Origin: Propionicimonas sp.
Lineage (GTDB): Bacteria; Actinomycetota; Actinomycetes; Propionibacteriales; Propionibacteriaceae
NCBI RefSeq assembly: GCF_029975155.1
Contig: NZ_JARKPQ010000152.1
Span: 1-39,842, forward strand
DNA: 39,842 nucleotides
Direction: 5' to 3'
Under the pieces are notes generated by a model, which worked only from the letters and a program-made list of their open reading frames with translations, made no database searches and was not told where the DNA came from. Of this stretch, positions 16,817 through 24,844 are shown piece by piece (the first letter of the stretch is position 1; each line of letters starts with the position of its first letter). The position numbers were made by a program, and so were the translations under genes.

Positions 16817-17186
16817 GCAGGTAACGCTCGACAGTGAGTACGTCGACCTGGCCGCCGAGGTGTTCACCCTGCTGTCGGACCCGACGCGGATCCGGATCAT
16901 CCTCGCGCTGGAGGAGGGCGAGCTGCCGGTCGGTGAGCTCGCCGAGCGGGTCGGCAAGGCGTCGACGGCGGTGTCGCAGCACCTGGCGAAGCTGCGCTGG
17001 GCGAAGGTCGTCCAGACCCGTCAGGAGGGCACCCGCGTCTACTACAGCCTGATCGACGAGCACGCCCGCGAACTGGTCCACCAGGCAGTGTTCCAGGCGG
17101 AGCATGTGATCGACTTCTGGCCGCGGCACCACCTCACCGCGGAGCGGGCCGCGCCGGCCGAGCGCGGCGGCACGGTCGCCCGGTGA
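16803..17186 (+). CDS. ArsR/SmtB-family metal-sensing repressor
   Basis: A 127-residue winged-helix repressor. The DNA-reading helix is STAVSQHLAKLRWA (54-67), and the wing is QEGTRVYYSL. In the fifth helix the metal pattern of NmtR/CzrA (Asp, His, His, His at offsets 0, 2, 13 and 16) is matched by Asp85, His87 and His101, but offset 13 is Gln98. Glu100, His109 and His110 could complete the site. No cysteine is present, which argues against arsenic or cadmium sensing and for Zn, Ni or Co. There is no ribosome binding site before the ATG, in line with a leaderless message. It is coupled to the ATPase by a GTGA overlap. Confidence 0.92.
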   Translation: MDADMQVTLDSEYVDLAAEVFTLLSDPTRIRIILALEEGELPVGELAERVGKASTAVSQHLAKLRWAKVVQTRQEGTRVYYSLIDEHARELVHQAVFQAEHVIDFWPRHHLTAERAAPAERGGTVAR

Positions 17187-19069
17187 GCGCCACCGGCCAG
17201 GTGGGCCTGCCCGTCGAGCAGGAGTACGCACCGGAGACCGTGGCGAGCCTGTGGGCGCGGATCGAGCGGGCCGATCTCGTCCGGCTCGGCACGGTGGCGC
17301 TCCTGGCCGTGGTCGCGGCGGTGTCGTCGTGGCCGGCCGGTGCGGGATGGCTGACGATCGTGGTCGCGGCGGCCGGCCTGGTGATCGGGTGCTGGCCGAT
17401 CCTCGTCGAGGCGATGGAGGACGTCCGGGACCGCCGGATGACCATGGAACTGTCCATGCTGATCGCGATCGTCGCCGCCGGCTTGATCGGCGAGTGGGTG
17501 ACCGCCCTGGTGATCACGGCCTTCGTGCTCGCCGCAGAGATCCTCGAGGACCTGTCGATGGACCGCGGCCGGGACGCGCTCACCGAGCTGATGAGCTTCC
17601 TGCCGTCCGTCGTGCAGGTACGGGACGGGGACGAGTTGCGCAGCGTGGAACTCCACGAGGTCCGCGTCGGCGATGTCGTCCAGGTGTTGCCCGGCGGCCG
17701 GATTCCCGTGGACGGGGTGGTCCTGGAGGGCAGTTCCAGCGTCGACGCGTCCCGGATCACCGGGGAGCCGCTGCCGGTGGACGTGTCGCCCGGCAGCGCG
17801 GTCTTCTCGGGCTCCGTGAACCAGGCCGGCGCGGTCGCGGTTCGCGCCGAACAGGTGGGGGAGGCGTCCTCCTACGGCCAGATCGTCGCTGCGGTGAAGG
17901 CTGCGCAGGAGTCGGAGGCGCCCGTCCAGCGGCTCGCCGACCGGGTCGCGGGCTACCTCGTCTACGTCGCGCTCGGTGGCGCCGCGCTCACGTACCTGTT
18001 CACCCGCGACCTGACCGCCACGATCTCGGTGGTGATCGTCGCCGGTGCCTGCGGCGTGGCCGCCGGCACGCCATTGGCCGTCCTCGCGGCGATCGCCCGG
18101 ACGGCGCGCTCCGGTGCCTTCATCAAGGACGGCACGCACCTGGAGCAACTGGCGAGCGTCGAGACGATCGTGTTCGACAAGACCGGCACCCTCACCCATG
18201 GCCAGCCGCGAGTGGCGAGCGTCCGGCCGGTGGCCGGCTTCACCGCCGACGAGGTGCTCGCCGCGGCCGCGGCGGCGGAGACGTGGTCGGAACACCCGAT
18301 CGGACAGGCGATCACCGCTCGCGCCGGTGAGCTCGGCGTCGCCCTCGACAAGCCCGTCGACTTCGACTACCAGCCCGGTCTGGGAGTCAGCGCAACGGTG
18401 GCCGGACGGCGGGTGCTGGCCGGCAATGCAGCGTTCGTCGCCGGTGCACCGGCGGGGGCCGACGCACTGAGCGGCACCCTCGTCCACGTGGCCGTCGACG
18501 ACGTCTACGCCGGCGTGATCCTGCTCACCGACACCGTGCGCGACTCGGCGTCCGCCGGTGTGGGCGACCTGCACAGACTGGGCCTGCGCGTGGTGATGAT
18601 GACCGGGGACAGTGCCGCGGCAGCCCAGGCGGTCGGGGCGGAGCTGGGCATCGACGACGTCCGCGCCGGACTGCTGCCGGTGGACAAGGTCGCCCTCGTG
18701 CGGGAGCTGCGCGCGGCCGGGCACACGGTCGCCATGGTCGGCGACGGCATCAACGACGCCCCGGCCCTGGCGCAGGCGCACGTCGGGATCGCGATGGGCA
18801 GCGGAACCCACGTGGCGAGGGAGAGCGCCGACGTCGTGCTGATCAGTTCCGATCTCGCCGACCTCACCGAGGCTGTCCGGACGGCCCGCCGTGGCCGCCG
18901 CATCGTGATGGCCAACTTCGTCGGGACGATCGGCGTCGACCTGGCCGGCATGGCACTGGCCGCGTTCGGCGTGATCGGCCCGCTCGTCGCGGCGATCATC
19001 CACGTGGGCAGCGAGTCGGCCTTCATCCTGAACTCCGCCCGGCTGATCCCTCGGCCGGGCCGCCGGTGA
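17183..19069 (+). CDS. P1B-type heavy-metal translocating ATPase
   Basis: A 628-residue metal efflux or uptake pump. The phosphorylation motif DKTGTLT (Asp332), the actuator loop (ITGEP, about 191-195), the SEHPIGQA nucleotide-site motif (about 368) and the GDGINDAPAL hinge (about 519-528) are intact. There is no N-terminal metal-binding HMA domain. The intramembrane CPC/SPC triplet is absent: the helix reads GACGVAAGTPLA with Cys290. The last helices end HVGSESAFILNSARL. The metal is therefore not predictable from standard rules; the cysteine-free sensor next door favours a transition metal such as Zn, Ni or Co. The GTG start overlaps the repressor stop. Confidence 0.92.
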   Translation: MSATGQVGLPVEQEYAPETVASLWARIERADLVRLGTVALLAVVAAVSSWPAGAGWLTIVVAAAGLVIGCWPILVEAMEDVRDRRMTMELSMLIAIVAAGLIGEWVTALVITAFVLAAEILEDLSMDRGRDALTELMSFLPSVVQVRDGDELRSVELHEVRVGDVVQVLPGGRIPVDGVVLEGSSSVDASRITGEPLPVDVSPGSAVFSGSVNQAGAVAVRAEQVGEASSYGQIVAAVKAAQESEAPVQRLADRVAGYLVYVALGGAALTYLFTRDLTATISVVIVAGACGVAAGTPLAVLAAIARTARSGAFIKDGTHLEQLASVETIVFDKTGTLTHGQPRVASVRPVAGFTADEVLAAAAAAETWSEHPIGQAITARAGELGVALDKPVDFDYQPGLGVSATVAGRRVLAGNAAFVAGAPAGADALSGTLVHVAVDDVYAGVILLTDTVRDSASAGVGDLHRLGLRVVMMTGDSAAAAQAVGAELGIDDVRAGLLPVDKVALVRELRAAGHTVAMVGDGINDAPALAQAHVGIAMGSGTHVARESADVVLISSDLADLTEAVRTARRGRRIVMANFVGTIGVDLAGMALAAFGVIGPLVAAIIHVGSESAFILNSARLIPRPGRR

Positions 19070-19088
19070 GGCGGCGGATCTGATCGGG

Positions 19089-20066
19089 CTACGGGGTCCA
19101 GCGGACGGCCCCGGCAGCGCAGACACTGGTGCGCACCGCCTCGCCCTCGAGGCAGGCGGCGTCGATGAGGGAGCGGTCGCCGATCGGCTCGGCCAGGGCG
19201 ACGGTCACGGTGACGCTGTCGTTGCCCGGGCAGCGCCGAGCGACGTTCCCGGGCAGAGGCTCGACGTCGGCGCGCACGACGATGTCCCTGCTGCCGAGGG
19301 AGGCGACCGGTGGCAGGACGGCGCCGGTCCTGCCGCCCGCACACTCCAGACGGGTGACCTTGATCGCGACGCTCGTCGAGCTGCTGTCCACCTCGCCGGG
19401 CTCTGCCAGGACCCAGGTGGCGCTGGCGCCCTGTTGTGGCGGGACGGTCGCGGTGACGTCCGGAATGGCGGGATTCGAGTCGGGGAGGGCCTTCCGGGCC
19501 TCGTCGTCGATCAGCGGTCGGACGGCGTCGTAGACACGGTTGTAGAACCCCTGATCGGGATCATCGAGCCGCAACGCGGTTCCGGACCGGTTGAGGTAGA
19601 CGGCGGTCGGCAGGATCCGCAGCGCGGGCAGCGACCCGTCGGCCGGCGTGACCACGAACCCGCGGAAGCCGAGGCCGACCTCGGGCGGACCGCCGGGCCT
19701 GAGCCGGCCCGCGGCCTCCTGGTCGGCCAGCATGAGGTACAGCTCCGTCGTGACGGTGGCGTCGAGGACGACTCGCGGGTTCTCCCGGCCGGAGTACATG
19801 TCGATCAGCACGGTGCTCTGCGGCGATGCGGCCGGGGTGGCGGGGACGCCGCGACTGCCGCCCGACCAGGCCCAGGCGCCGAGGCCGACCCCGGCGATGA
19901 GCAGGATCGCTGCGGCGATGGCCGGCCATCGGTGGGTGGCGGCGGGTCTGGCCGGCCGGGTGGCCGCGCCGGCGGCGATCTGGTCGGGGTCGAGTGGTGC
20001 GACCGGGACGGGCATCGTGGCGGCGGGCCTGAGGCTGTCGCGGATGCGGTTCTCGAAGTCACTCAT
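19089..20066 (-). CDS. Membrane-anchored protein, probable sigma-factor partner
   Basis: A 325-residue protein of unknown family. An N-terminal cytoplasmic segment of about 45 residues (MSDFENRIRDSLRPAA) is followed by one transmembrane helix (about 46-67, WPAIAAAILLIAGVGLGAWAW), and a large external domain with four cysteines near the C-terminus follows. This layout is that of single-pass anti-sigma factors. The gene overlaps the sigma factor stop by 8 bases. No zinc-binding HxxxCxxC motif is visible in the cytoplasmic part. The anti-sigma role is inferred from position only. Confidence 0.75.
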   Translation of the reverse strand: MSDFENRIRDSLRPAATMPVPVAPLDPDQIAAGAATRPARPAATHRWPAIAAAILLIAGVGLGAWAWSGGSRGVPATPAASPQSTVLIDMYSGRENPRVVLDATVTTELYLMLADQEAAGRLRPGGPPEVGLGFRGFVVTPADGSLPALRILPTAVYLNRSGTALRLDDPDQGFYNRVYDAVRPLIDDEARKALPDSNPAIPDVTATVPPQQGASATWVLAEPGEVDSSSTSVAIKVTRLECAGGRTGAVLPPVASLGSRDIVVRADVEPLPGNVARRCPGNDSVTVTVALAEPIGDRSLIDAACLEGEAVRTSVCAAGAVRWTP

Positions 20067-20562
20067 GCGTACCGTCCTCCTCGAGTCGGGATCGCAGCGC
20101 GGTGACGGCGCGATGGACGCGGGACCGGGCGGTCGACTCCCGGCAGCCCATGGCGTCGGCGATCTGGGCGAAGCTGAGGTCCTGGTAGAACCGCAGCACC
20201 ACGGCGGTCCGCTGCAGCGCCGGCAGTCGGCCGCACAGGCGTGCCAGCGCGTCCGACTCGACGAGTGCGGGAGCCGAGTCCGGGACGGTCGGCGCCTCGC
20301 GGAGCGTCGACACGTCCGCGACCGGATCGGCGTGGCGGCGCCGGAGCACCGCCAGGCAGGCGTTCACGACGCTCCGGTGGACGTAGGCCTCGAGTCGCGC
20401 GCCGTCGGGGAGTCGCGACCAGCGTGGGTAGAGCGCGGTGAACGCGTCCTGCACGGCGTCGCGCGCGTCCTCCCAGTCCCTGGTGATCAGCCAGGCAAGC
20501 CGCAGCAACCCGTCCGACCGGGCGCGCACGTAGTCGGCGAAGGGGATCGCCCCTGTCTCCAT
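20059..20562 (-). CDS. SigE-family ECF RNA polymerase sigma factor
   Basis: A 167-residue ECF sigma factor. Region 2 is FADYVRARSDGLLRLAWLIT and DARDAVQDAFTALYPRW. Region 4 is LPALQRTAVVLRFYQDLSF with the DNA-reading helix GCRESTARSRVHRAVTAL. The ATG at 20562 gives the normal size of this family. A longer frame reaches 20724 but its extra 54 residues look non-coding. It is cotranscribed with a single-pass membrane protein. About 200 bases separate it from the divergent AbiE operon. Confidence 0.92.
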   Translation of the reverse strand: METGAIPFADYVRARSDGLLRLAWLITRDWEDARDAVQDAFTALYPRWSRLPDGARLEAYVHRSVVNACLAVLRRRHADPVADVSTLREAPTVPDSAPALVESDALARLCGRLPALQRTAVVLRFYQDLSFAQIADAMGCRESTARSRVHRAVTALRSRLEEDGTHE

Positions 20563-20737
20563 GGTGGCCCCAGCCCTCGTGCTGAACACGGTCACACTAC
20601 GTAGAGTCTCGCGAACTCCGATCCGTTGCACATGGCTTGGGAGTATCACCGCGCTCCACCGGGGAGATAGGCGAGCCTCGCAACGCGGTGTCAACGAGCG
20701 CCGAACCGGACTGCTGTCGTTCACTACCGCAGTTTGC

Positions 20738-20763
20738 TACTATATTACGAAAAAAGGAGGTGA
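20738..20763 (+). promoter_or_regulatory. AbiE promoter -10 region and strong ribosome binding site
   Basis: TACTAT/TATATT (20738-20746) stands in the most AT-rich stretch of this part of the window. It is followed by AAGGAGGTGA (20754-20763), a near-perfect anti-16S match, 6 bases before the GTG. No convincing -35 box is seen. Bases 20563-20737, between the sigma gene and this site, hold only an 8-bp palindrome CTACGTAG (20597-20604). Confidence 0.5.
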
Positions 20764-20769
20764 ACGACA

Positions 20770-21576
20770 GTGGCGCGAGCGATCGCGAGGTCTGTTGCTG
20801 ACGTCATCGAACAACTTGAGCTGGATGGTGACGTTGTGGTGTCCGCAGACCGGCTTGCAGAGATCCTGCGCATACTTGGGCGCGACCCCAAGGATGCGAG
20901 GCAGGTCGCCTATGAGCTCCAGCGCGCCGGCTGGCTCGGTACCTTGCGAACGCGGAACGTCTGGGAGTTCCTGCCTGGTGCACGTGCAGGAGCCTTCAGT
21001 TCGGGAGACAGATTCCTGGAGTTTCGTGCCCAGCGTGCGGTCGATCCTTCCTGGGGTGGCGTTCTTGCTATGGAGTCCGCTGCGTCCGTTCTCGGACTGG
21101 CTCAACGCTTGCCCGAGCGCGAAGTGGTTGCTCTACCCAAGCCCGAGGCCCTCCCGAAAGCGATGCTTGGAGCTTGGCGATCTGTTGGGATTCAGCTCCC
21201 CGATGTCGGCATCACGGAAGCGGGCCAGCTGCCCACCTGGAATCTCGAAGGACTGCTCGCAGGCATCGCGATCCGCCCCACCAGCTATCGGGACACTCCG
21301 GGCTTGGCGCAATGGCTGCCGGAGGTCGGGACTCAGGTCGACTCTGGTCGCCTCATCCGTCTGCTGGAGGCTGCGACGCCGATGAGCAGACAGCGTGCCG
21401 CGTACCTGCTCGGGGTGGCGGGGAACGTTGAAGCGAGGGAGCGGTTGGCCGACCGGTATCCACCTGCAGGTGTTGCGTGGTTCGGACCGCGCTCCGCGGA
21501 CGGCGCGTTCGACAAGAAGACCCAGGTGAATGACACGCTGCTCCATCCCTACCTCACCGTCGGGGGTGCGGCGTGA
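20770..21576 (+). CDS. abiEi: AbiEi-type antitoxin (type IV toxin-antitoxin)
   Basis: A 268-residue protein with an N-terminal winged helix (VVVSADRLAEILRILGRDPKDARQVAYELQRAGWL) followed by the AbiEi C-terminal region. In characterised AbiE systems this protein represses its own promoter and neutralises AbiEii without stable binding. The GTG start follows an excellent ribosome binding site. It overlaps the toxin start by GTGA. Codon use is visibly less GC-biased than in the flanking genes, which suggests transfer. Confidence 0.85.
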   Translation: MARAIARSVADVIEQLELDGDVVVSADRLAEILRILGRDPKDARQVAYELQRAGWLGTLRTRNVWEFLPGARAGAFSSGDRFLEFRAQRAVDPSWGGVLAMESAASVLGLAQRLPEREVVALPKPEALPKAMLGAWRSVGIQLPDVGITEAGQLPTWNLEGLLAGIAIRPTSYRDTPGLAQWLPEVGTQVDSGRLIRLLEAATPMSRQRAAYLLGVAGNVEARERLADRYPPAGVAWFGPRSADGAFDKKTQVNDTLLHPYLTVGGAA

Positions 21577-22466
21577 CGCGTGTCACCGAGGGCTACCTGG
21601 TCCGCCACTACCAAGGTGTACGCGGCGGTCGGGATGCCGCACTGCTCGACATCGCTCAGGATCACGCACTCCACCTCCTTCACGAAGCCGGCCTGTTCCA
21701 GCAAGGCCTGGTCTTCAAAGGAGGCACTGCTTTGCGCAAGTTCAGGGCAGGCAATGCCGGCCGGTTCTCCACCGACATCGACCTGGCCGCAGCGGACGAA
21801 GAACTCGCGCTCGCCGTTCTCGAGACTCTCGATGGTGTTCAGGTCGATGGCTTCGCGTTCGCGATTGCCAACTTGGGTGATGATGGACGACGAGGGGATC
21901 TGATCGTCGACACGCCGTTTGGCCGCCCGAACCTCGGAGCCAAGGTTGAACTCGCTCGCCATCCTCTGAGTCTCGAGCCAGACCTGCTTGAGCCAACTCG
22001 CCTGCCGATCCACGACCGGTATGGCTTCGTGCTTCCCCCCACTCCGGTGGTGAAGGTCGAAGAGGCGGTCGCCGAGAAGTTGGCCCGATTCCGCCGCGTC
22101 TCGCTCGCACGCGATCTGTACGACCTGCATTGGTACGGCGTCAACGGTGCACTCGATGAGGCTGTCACACGGCGGCTCTGGGTGCTCAAGACCTACCGGG
22201 ACATCGTCGTCGACGGCCGCGGCAACAAGCCCATCGAACCTCAGGACGTGCTGCGGCCTCGACGCGCAGGCGATTTCCGTGAGGAGGATATCGGCTACCT
22301 CACCAGGCCCGTTCGCATCCCCGAGTGGATCTCCAGCGTGCGCGGTCGGTATGTCTTCCTGGCCGACCTCGACCCCGACGAACAGCGTTGGGCGGAGTGC
22401 AACGTCCGCTACCTGCACGAGGTCGAGACGGCGCTGGCTTCGTTCCCGCGCCCAGGCGGGCGTTGA
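21573..22466 (+). CDS. abiEii: AbiEii-type nucleotidyltransferase toxin
   Basis: A 297-residue protein of the DNA-polymerase-beta-like nucleotidyltransferase toxins. Motif I is Lys49-Gly-Gly-Thr52 (FKGGTALRK) with Asp68 and Asp70 in RFSTDIDLA. The second family motif includes Glu168-Lys169 (VAEKLAR) and Arg180-Asp181 with Asp184 (ARDLYDL). All catalytic residues are intact. Relatives modify tRNA acceptor ends and cause reversible growth arrest or abortive phage defence. The GTG start is coupled to the antitoxin stop. Bases 22467-22524, up to the tRNA, hold no gene. Confidence 0.88.
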   Translation: MTRVTEGYLVRHYQGVRGGRDAALLDIAQDHALHLLHEAGLFQQGLVFKGGTALRKFRAGNAGRFSTDIDLAAADEELALAVLETLDGVQVDGFAFAIANLGDDGRRGDLIVDTPFGRPNLGAKVELARHPLSLEPDLLEPTRLPIHDRYGFVLPPTPVVKVEEAVAEKLARFRRVSLARDLYDLHWYGVNGALDEAVTRRLWVLKTYRDIVVDGRGNKPIEPQDVLRPRRAGDFREEDIGYLTRPVRIPEWISSVRGRYVFLADLDPDEQRWAECNVRYLHEVETALASFPRPGGR

Positions 22467-22524
22467 CGACGCACGGAGACGGGACTGCTCAGCAAGAAGC
22501 ACCTGGTCAAGAGGCCTTCAAGAG

Positions 22525-22610
22525 TGTCCGAGAGAGGACTTGAACCTCCACGCCCGATAAAGGGCACTAGCACCTCAAGCTAGCTCGTCTACCTATTCCG
22601 CCACCCGGAC
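22525..22610 (-). tRNA. tRNA-Leu (anticodon GAG)
   Basis: An 86-base class II tRNA. The acceptor arms GTCCGGG and CTCGGAC pair over 7 bases with one G-T. The anticodon stem CTAGC/GCTAG encloses the loop TTGAGGT, with anticodon GAG at 22574-22576. The long variable arm (TGCCCTTTATCGGGCG) and the T-arm GAGG-TTCAAGT-CCTC are clear. The discriminator is A and CCA is not encoded. A -10 box TATAGT lies on the minus strand about 40 bases upstream (near 22645-22650). The AbiE pair sits at its 3' end. Confidence 0.96.
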
Positions 22611-22718
22611 AGGGTGTGCCCGAGGATCGCCCGGACAGCCAGAGCACTATACCCAATCGGCGGACCCGTTGGCGAAACGGTGGGCGGTGCCGGCCACGGT
22701 GGATGGCAGGATGGCGGC

Positions 22719-24032
22719 ATGGATGCCATCCCCACAGCCGCGGGCGAGGTCGCGGGCCTGTGCAGCGAACTGATCCGCTTCGACACGTCCAACTTCGGGC
22801 CGTCCGGGTCGGAAGGAGAGCGCGAGGCCGCGGAGTACGTCGCGGCGAGGCTGGACGAGGTGGGCATCGCCAGCACGCTGCTGGAGTCCGAGCCGCGGCG
22901 CACGAGCCTCGTCGCGGACTGGGCTCCCGAGGGCTGCGACACCAGCCTGCCGCCACTGCTGATCCACGGACACACCGACGTGGTGCCCGCTGTCGCGTCC
23001 GACTGGCAGGTGGCCCCGTTCGCCGGCGAGATCGTCGACGACTACGTGTGGGGCCGTGGCGCCGTCGACATGAAGGACTTCGACGCGATCGTGCTGGCCG
23101 TCGTGCGCGAGCGCGTCCGGACCGGGCGGCCACCCCGGCGTCCGATCCGGCTGGTGTTCACCGCGGACGAGGAGGCCGGCGGTCCCAAAGGCTCCGGCTG
23201 GCTCGCCGAGCACCATCCTGAACTCCTGGCCGACTGCACCGAGGCGATCGGGGAGGTCGGCGGCTTCTCGCTCACCGTGAACGACCAACGCATGTACCTC
23301 ATCCAGACCGCCGAGAAGGGTCTGGCCTGGCTCAATCTGATCGCCGACGGCACCGCCGGTCACGGGTCGATGCGCAACGACGACAACGCGATCACCCACC
23401 TCGCCGAGGCGGTCAGCCGCGTGGGCGGCTACCGCTGGCCGCCGCGGATCCGTCCCGCACAGCGCGCCTTCCTCGACGCCGTCGAGCAGGCGCTCGGGGT
23501 GCCGATCACCGCCGACGACGCCGAGACCACGCTCGCCCGGCTCGGCTCGATTGCCCGAATGGTGGGCGCGACCATGTCCAACACCGCCAATCCGACGATG
23601 CTCGGTGGCGGCTACAAGGTGAACGTGATCCCCGGCCACGCCACGGCGGGGATTGACGGCCGGTTCATCCCCGGCCACGAGCAGGAGTTCTACGACACCA
23701 TCACCCAACTCGTCGGTGACAAGGTGCGTTACGAGGTGGTCACCGGCGACGTCGCGGTCGAGACCGGGTTCGACGGCGCCCTGGTGGACGCGATGACCGC
23801 CAGTCTGCAGGCCGCCGACCCCGGTTCACTGGCTGTGCCGTTCATGATGAGCGCCGGCACCGACGCCAAGGCCTGGTCGAAGCTGGGCATCCGCTGCTTC
23901 GGCTTCGCCCCCCTGCGGCTGCCGCCCGACCTCGACTTCGTCGCACTCTTCCACGGCGTGGACGAGCGGGTGCCGGTCGAGTCCCTGACGTTCGGCTGCC
24001 GGGTGCTGGACGACTTCCTCGACCGGGCCTGA
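22719..24032 (+). CDS. M20-family metallopeptidase/amidohydrolase
   Basis: A 437-residue enzyme of the ArgE/DapE/CPG2 family. The di-zinc and catalytic residues appear as HGHTDVVP (His and Asp), GRGAVDMKD (bridging Asp), TADEEAGG (general base Glu and metal Glu) and a C-terminal LFHGVDE (metal His). A lid domain with GTAGHGSM lies between. It hydrolyses peptide or N-acyl bonds; the substrate is not predictable. The ATG at 22719 is the first start after the tRNA-Leu promoter region. It is not clearly in an operon, and the next gene is convergent. Confidence 0.9.
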   Translation: MDAIPTAAGEVAGLCSELIRFDTSNFGPSGSEGEREAAEYVAARLDEVGIASTLLESEPRRTSLVADWAPEGCDTSLPPLLIHGHTDVVPAVASDWQVAPFAGEIVDDYVWGRGAVDMKDFDAIVLAVVRERVRTGRPPRRPIRLVFTADEEAGGPKGSGWLAEHHPELLADCTEAIGEVGGFSLTVNDQRMYLIQTAEKGLAWLNLIADGTAGHGSMRNDDNAITHLAEAVSRVGGYRWPPRIRPAQRAFLDAVEQALGVPITADDAETTLARLGSIARMVGATMSNTANPTMLGGGYKVNVIPGHATAGIDGRFIPGHEQEFYDTITQLVGDKVRYEVVTGDVAVETGFDGALVDAMTASLQAADPGSLAVPFMMSAGTDAKAWSKLGIRCFGFAPLRLPPDLDFVALFHGVDERVPVESLTFGCRVLDDFLDRA

Positions 24033-24046
24033 TCCCTCGGGGACCG

Positions 24047-24619
24047 TCAGACCGGACGCTCTCCGCGGGTGGCCTTCGTCACGATGGCGGTGATCCGCGC
24101 AGCTTTCGTCTCCGGGCGCTTGGCGAGGACGATCGAGGCCAGGGCCTGCTTTCGGACGCCGCGTGGAAACCCGTCCCAGGCCTGGCGGGCGGCGGGTGAT
24201 GCGTCCAGCGCCGCGGTCAGCTCCGGCGGCTCCTCCAGGGCCTCGACCGAGTCGTAGATGGTCCACATGCCGTTGGACTTGGCGCGCTCGATCTCCGCGA
24301 TACCGGCGGGCTGCAGTCGTCCCTCCCGCTCCAGTTCGGCCACCCGCGCCTTGTTCGATGCGGCCCACGGGCTGTTGGCCTTGCGCCGGGTGAACCACAG
24401 CATGGAGCGCTGCTCGTCCAGCGGGCTGGCCTGGCCGTCCACCCAGCCCCAGCACAGCGCCTCGCGGATCAGTTCCTCATAGCTGAGCGGAGGGCGACCG
24501 GAGGACGGCCGCCAGGTGACGACCCAGACCCCGGCGCCCTGGCCGTGGTTGACCGCCAGCCAGTCGTGCCAGTCGGCGATCGACTCCGGCTGGAAACGTT
24601 CGGCGTCTGCCATGGCCAT
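24047..24619 (-). CDS. YdeI/OmpD-associated family protein
   Basis: A 190-residue soluble protein matching the YdeI/OmpD-associated family: WHDWLAVNHGQGAGVWVV, YEELIREALCWGWVDGQ, LWFTRRKANSPWAASNKARV and the C-terminal WDGFPRGVRKQ. The ATG at 24619 was chosen because GGGAGG lies 6 bases before it; a second ATG lies two codons later. In Bacillus the homologue is tied to peptide resistance, but no enzyme activity is established. It is a single gene ending 14 bases from the convergent M20 gene. Confidence 0.85.
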   Translation of the reverse strand: MAMADAERFQPESIADWHDWLAVNHGQGAGVWVVTWRPSSGRPPLSYEELIREALCWGWVDGQASPLDEQRSMLWFTRRKANSPWAASNKARVAELEREGRLQPAGIAEIERAKSNGMWTIYDSVEALEEPPELTAALDASPAARQAWDGFPRGVRKQALASIVLAKRPETKAARITAIVTKATRGERPV

Positions 24620-24630
24620 GGGCTGCCTCC

Positions 24631-24834
24631 CATCGTCAACCGAGTGCCCGACCGCTGATCGAGTGCCCCAACCGCTGATCGAGTCCCCCGACCGCTGATC
24701 GAGCTTGTCGAGATCATCTCGCGCGGTTTCGACAAGCTCAACCAGCGGTCCCGGGCGGTGTTGCGCGGTTTCGACAAGCTCAACCAGCGATCTCGTTGGT
24801 GTCGCACGGTTTCGACAAGCTCAACCAGCGGTCC
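24631..24834. repeat. Intergenic palindromic repeat cluster, copy 2
   Basis: Half units ACCGCTGATC lie at 24651, 24671 and 24691 with an exact 20-base period and a worn unit before them. The last continues into GATCGAGCTTGTCGAGATC (24697-24715). Three inverted copies, GGTTTCGACAAGCTCAACC, lie at 24725-24743, 24767-24785 and 24808-24826, about 41 bases apart. The order (tandem half units, one full palindrome, inverted copies) is the same as at 16571-16741. Confidence 0.85.
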
Positions 24835-24844
24835 CTTCCCCCAC

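Noticed and set aside
20597..20629. ECF-type autoregulated promoter for the sigma factor (GCAAC and CTACG on the minus strand)
   Set aside because: The distance between the two elements is about 20 bases, too long for usual ECF promoters, and only one site can be compared.
20563..22525. Attachment-site duplication bracketing the AbiE pair
   Set aside because: The tRNA 3' end (GAACCTCC and surroundings) was looked for near 20,560-20,760 and not found; no integrase is present.
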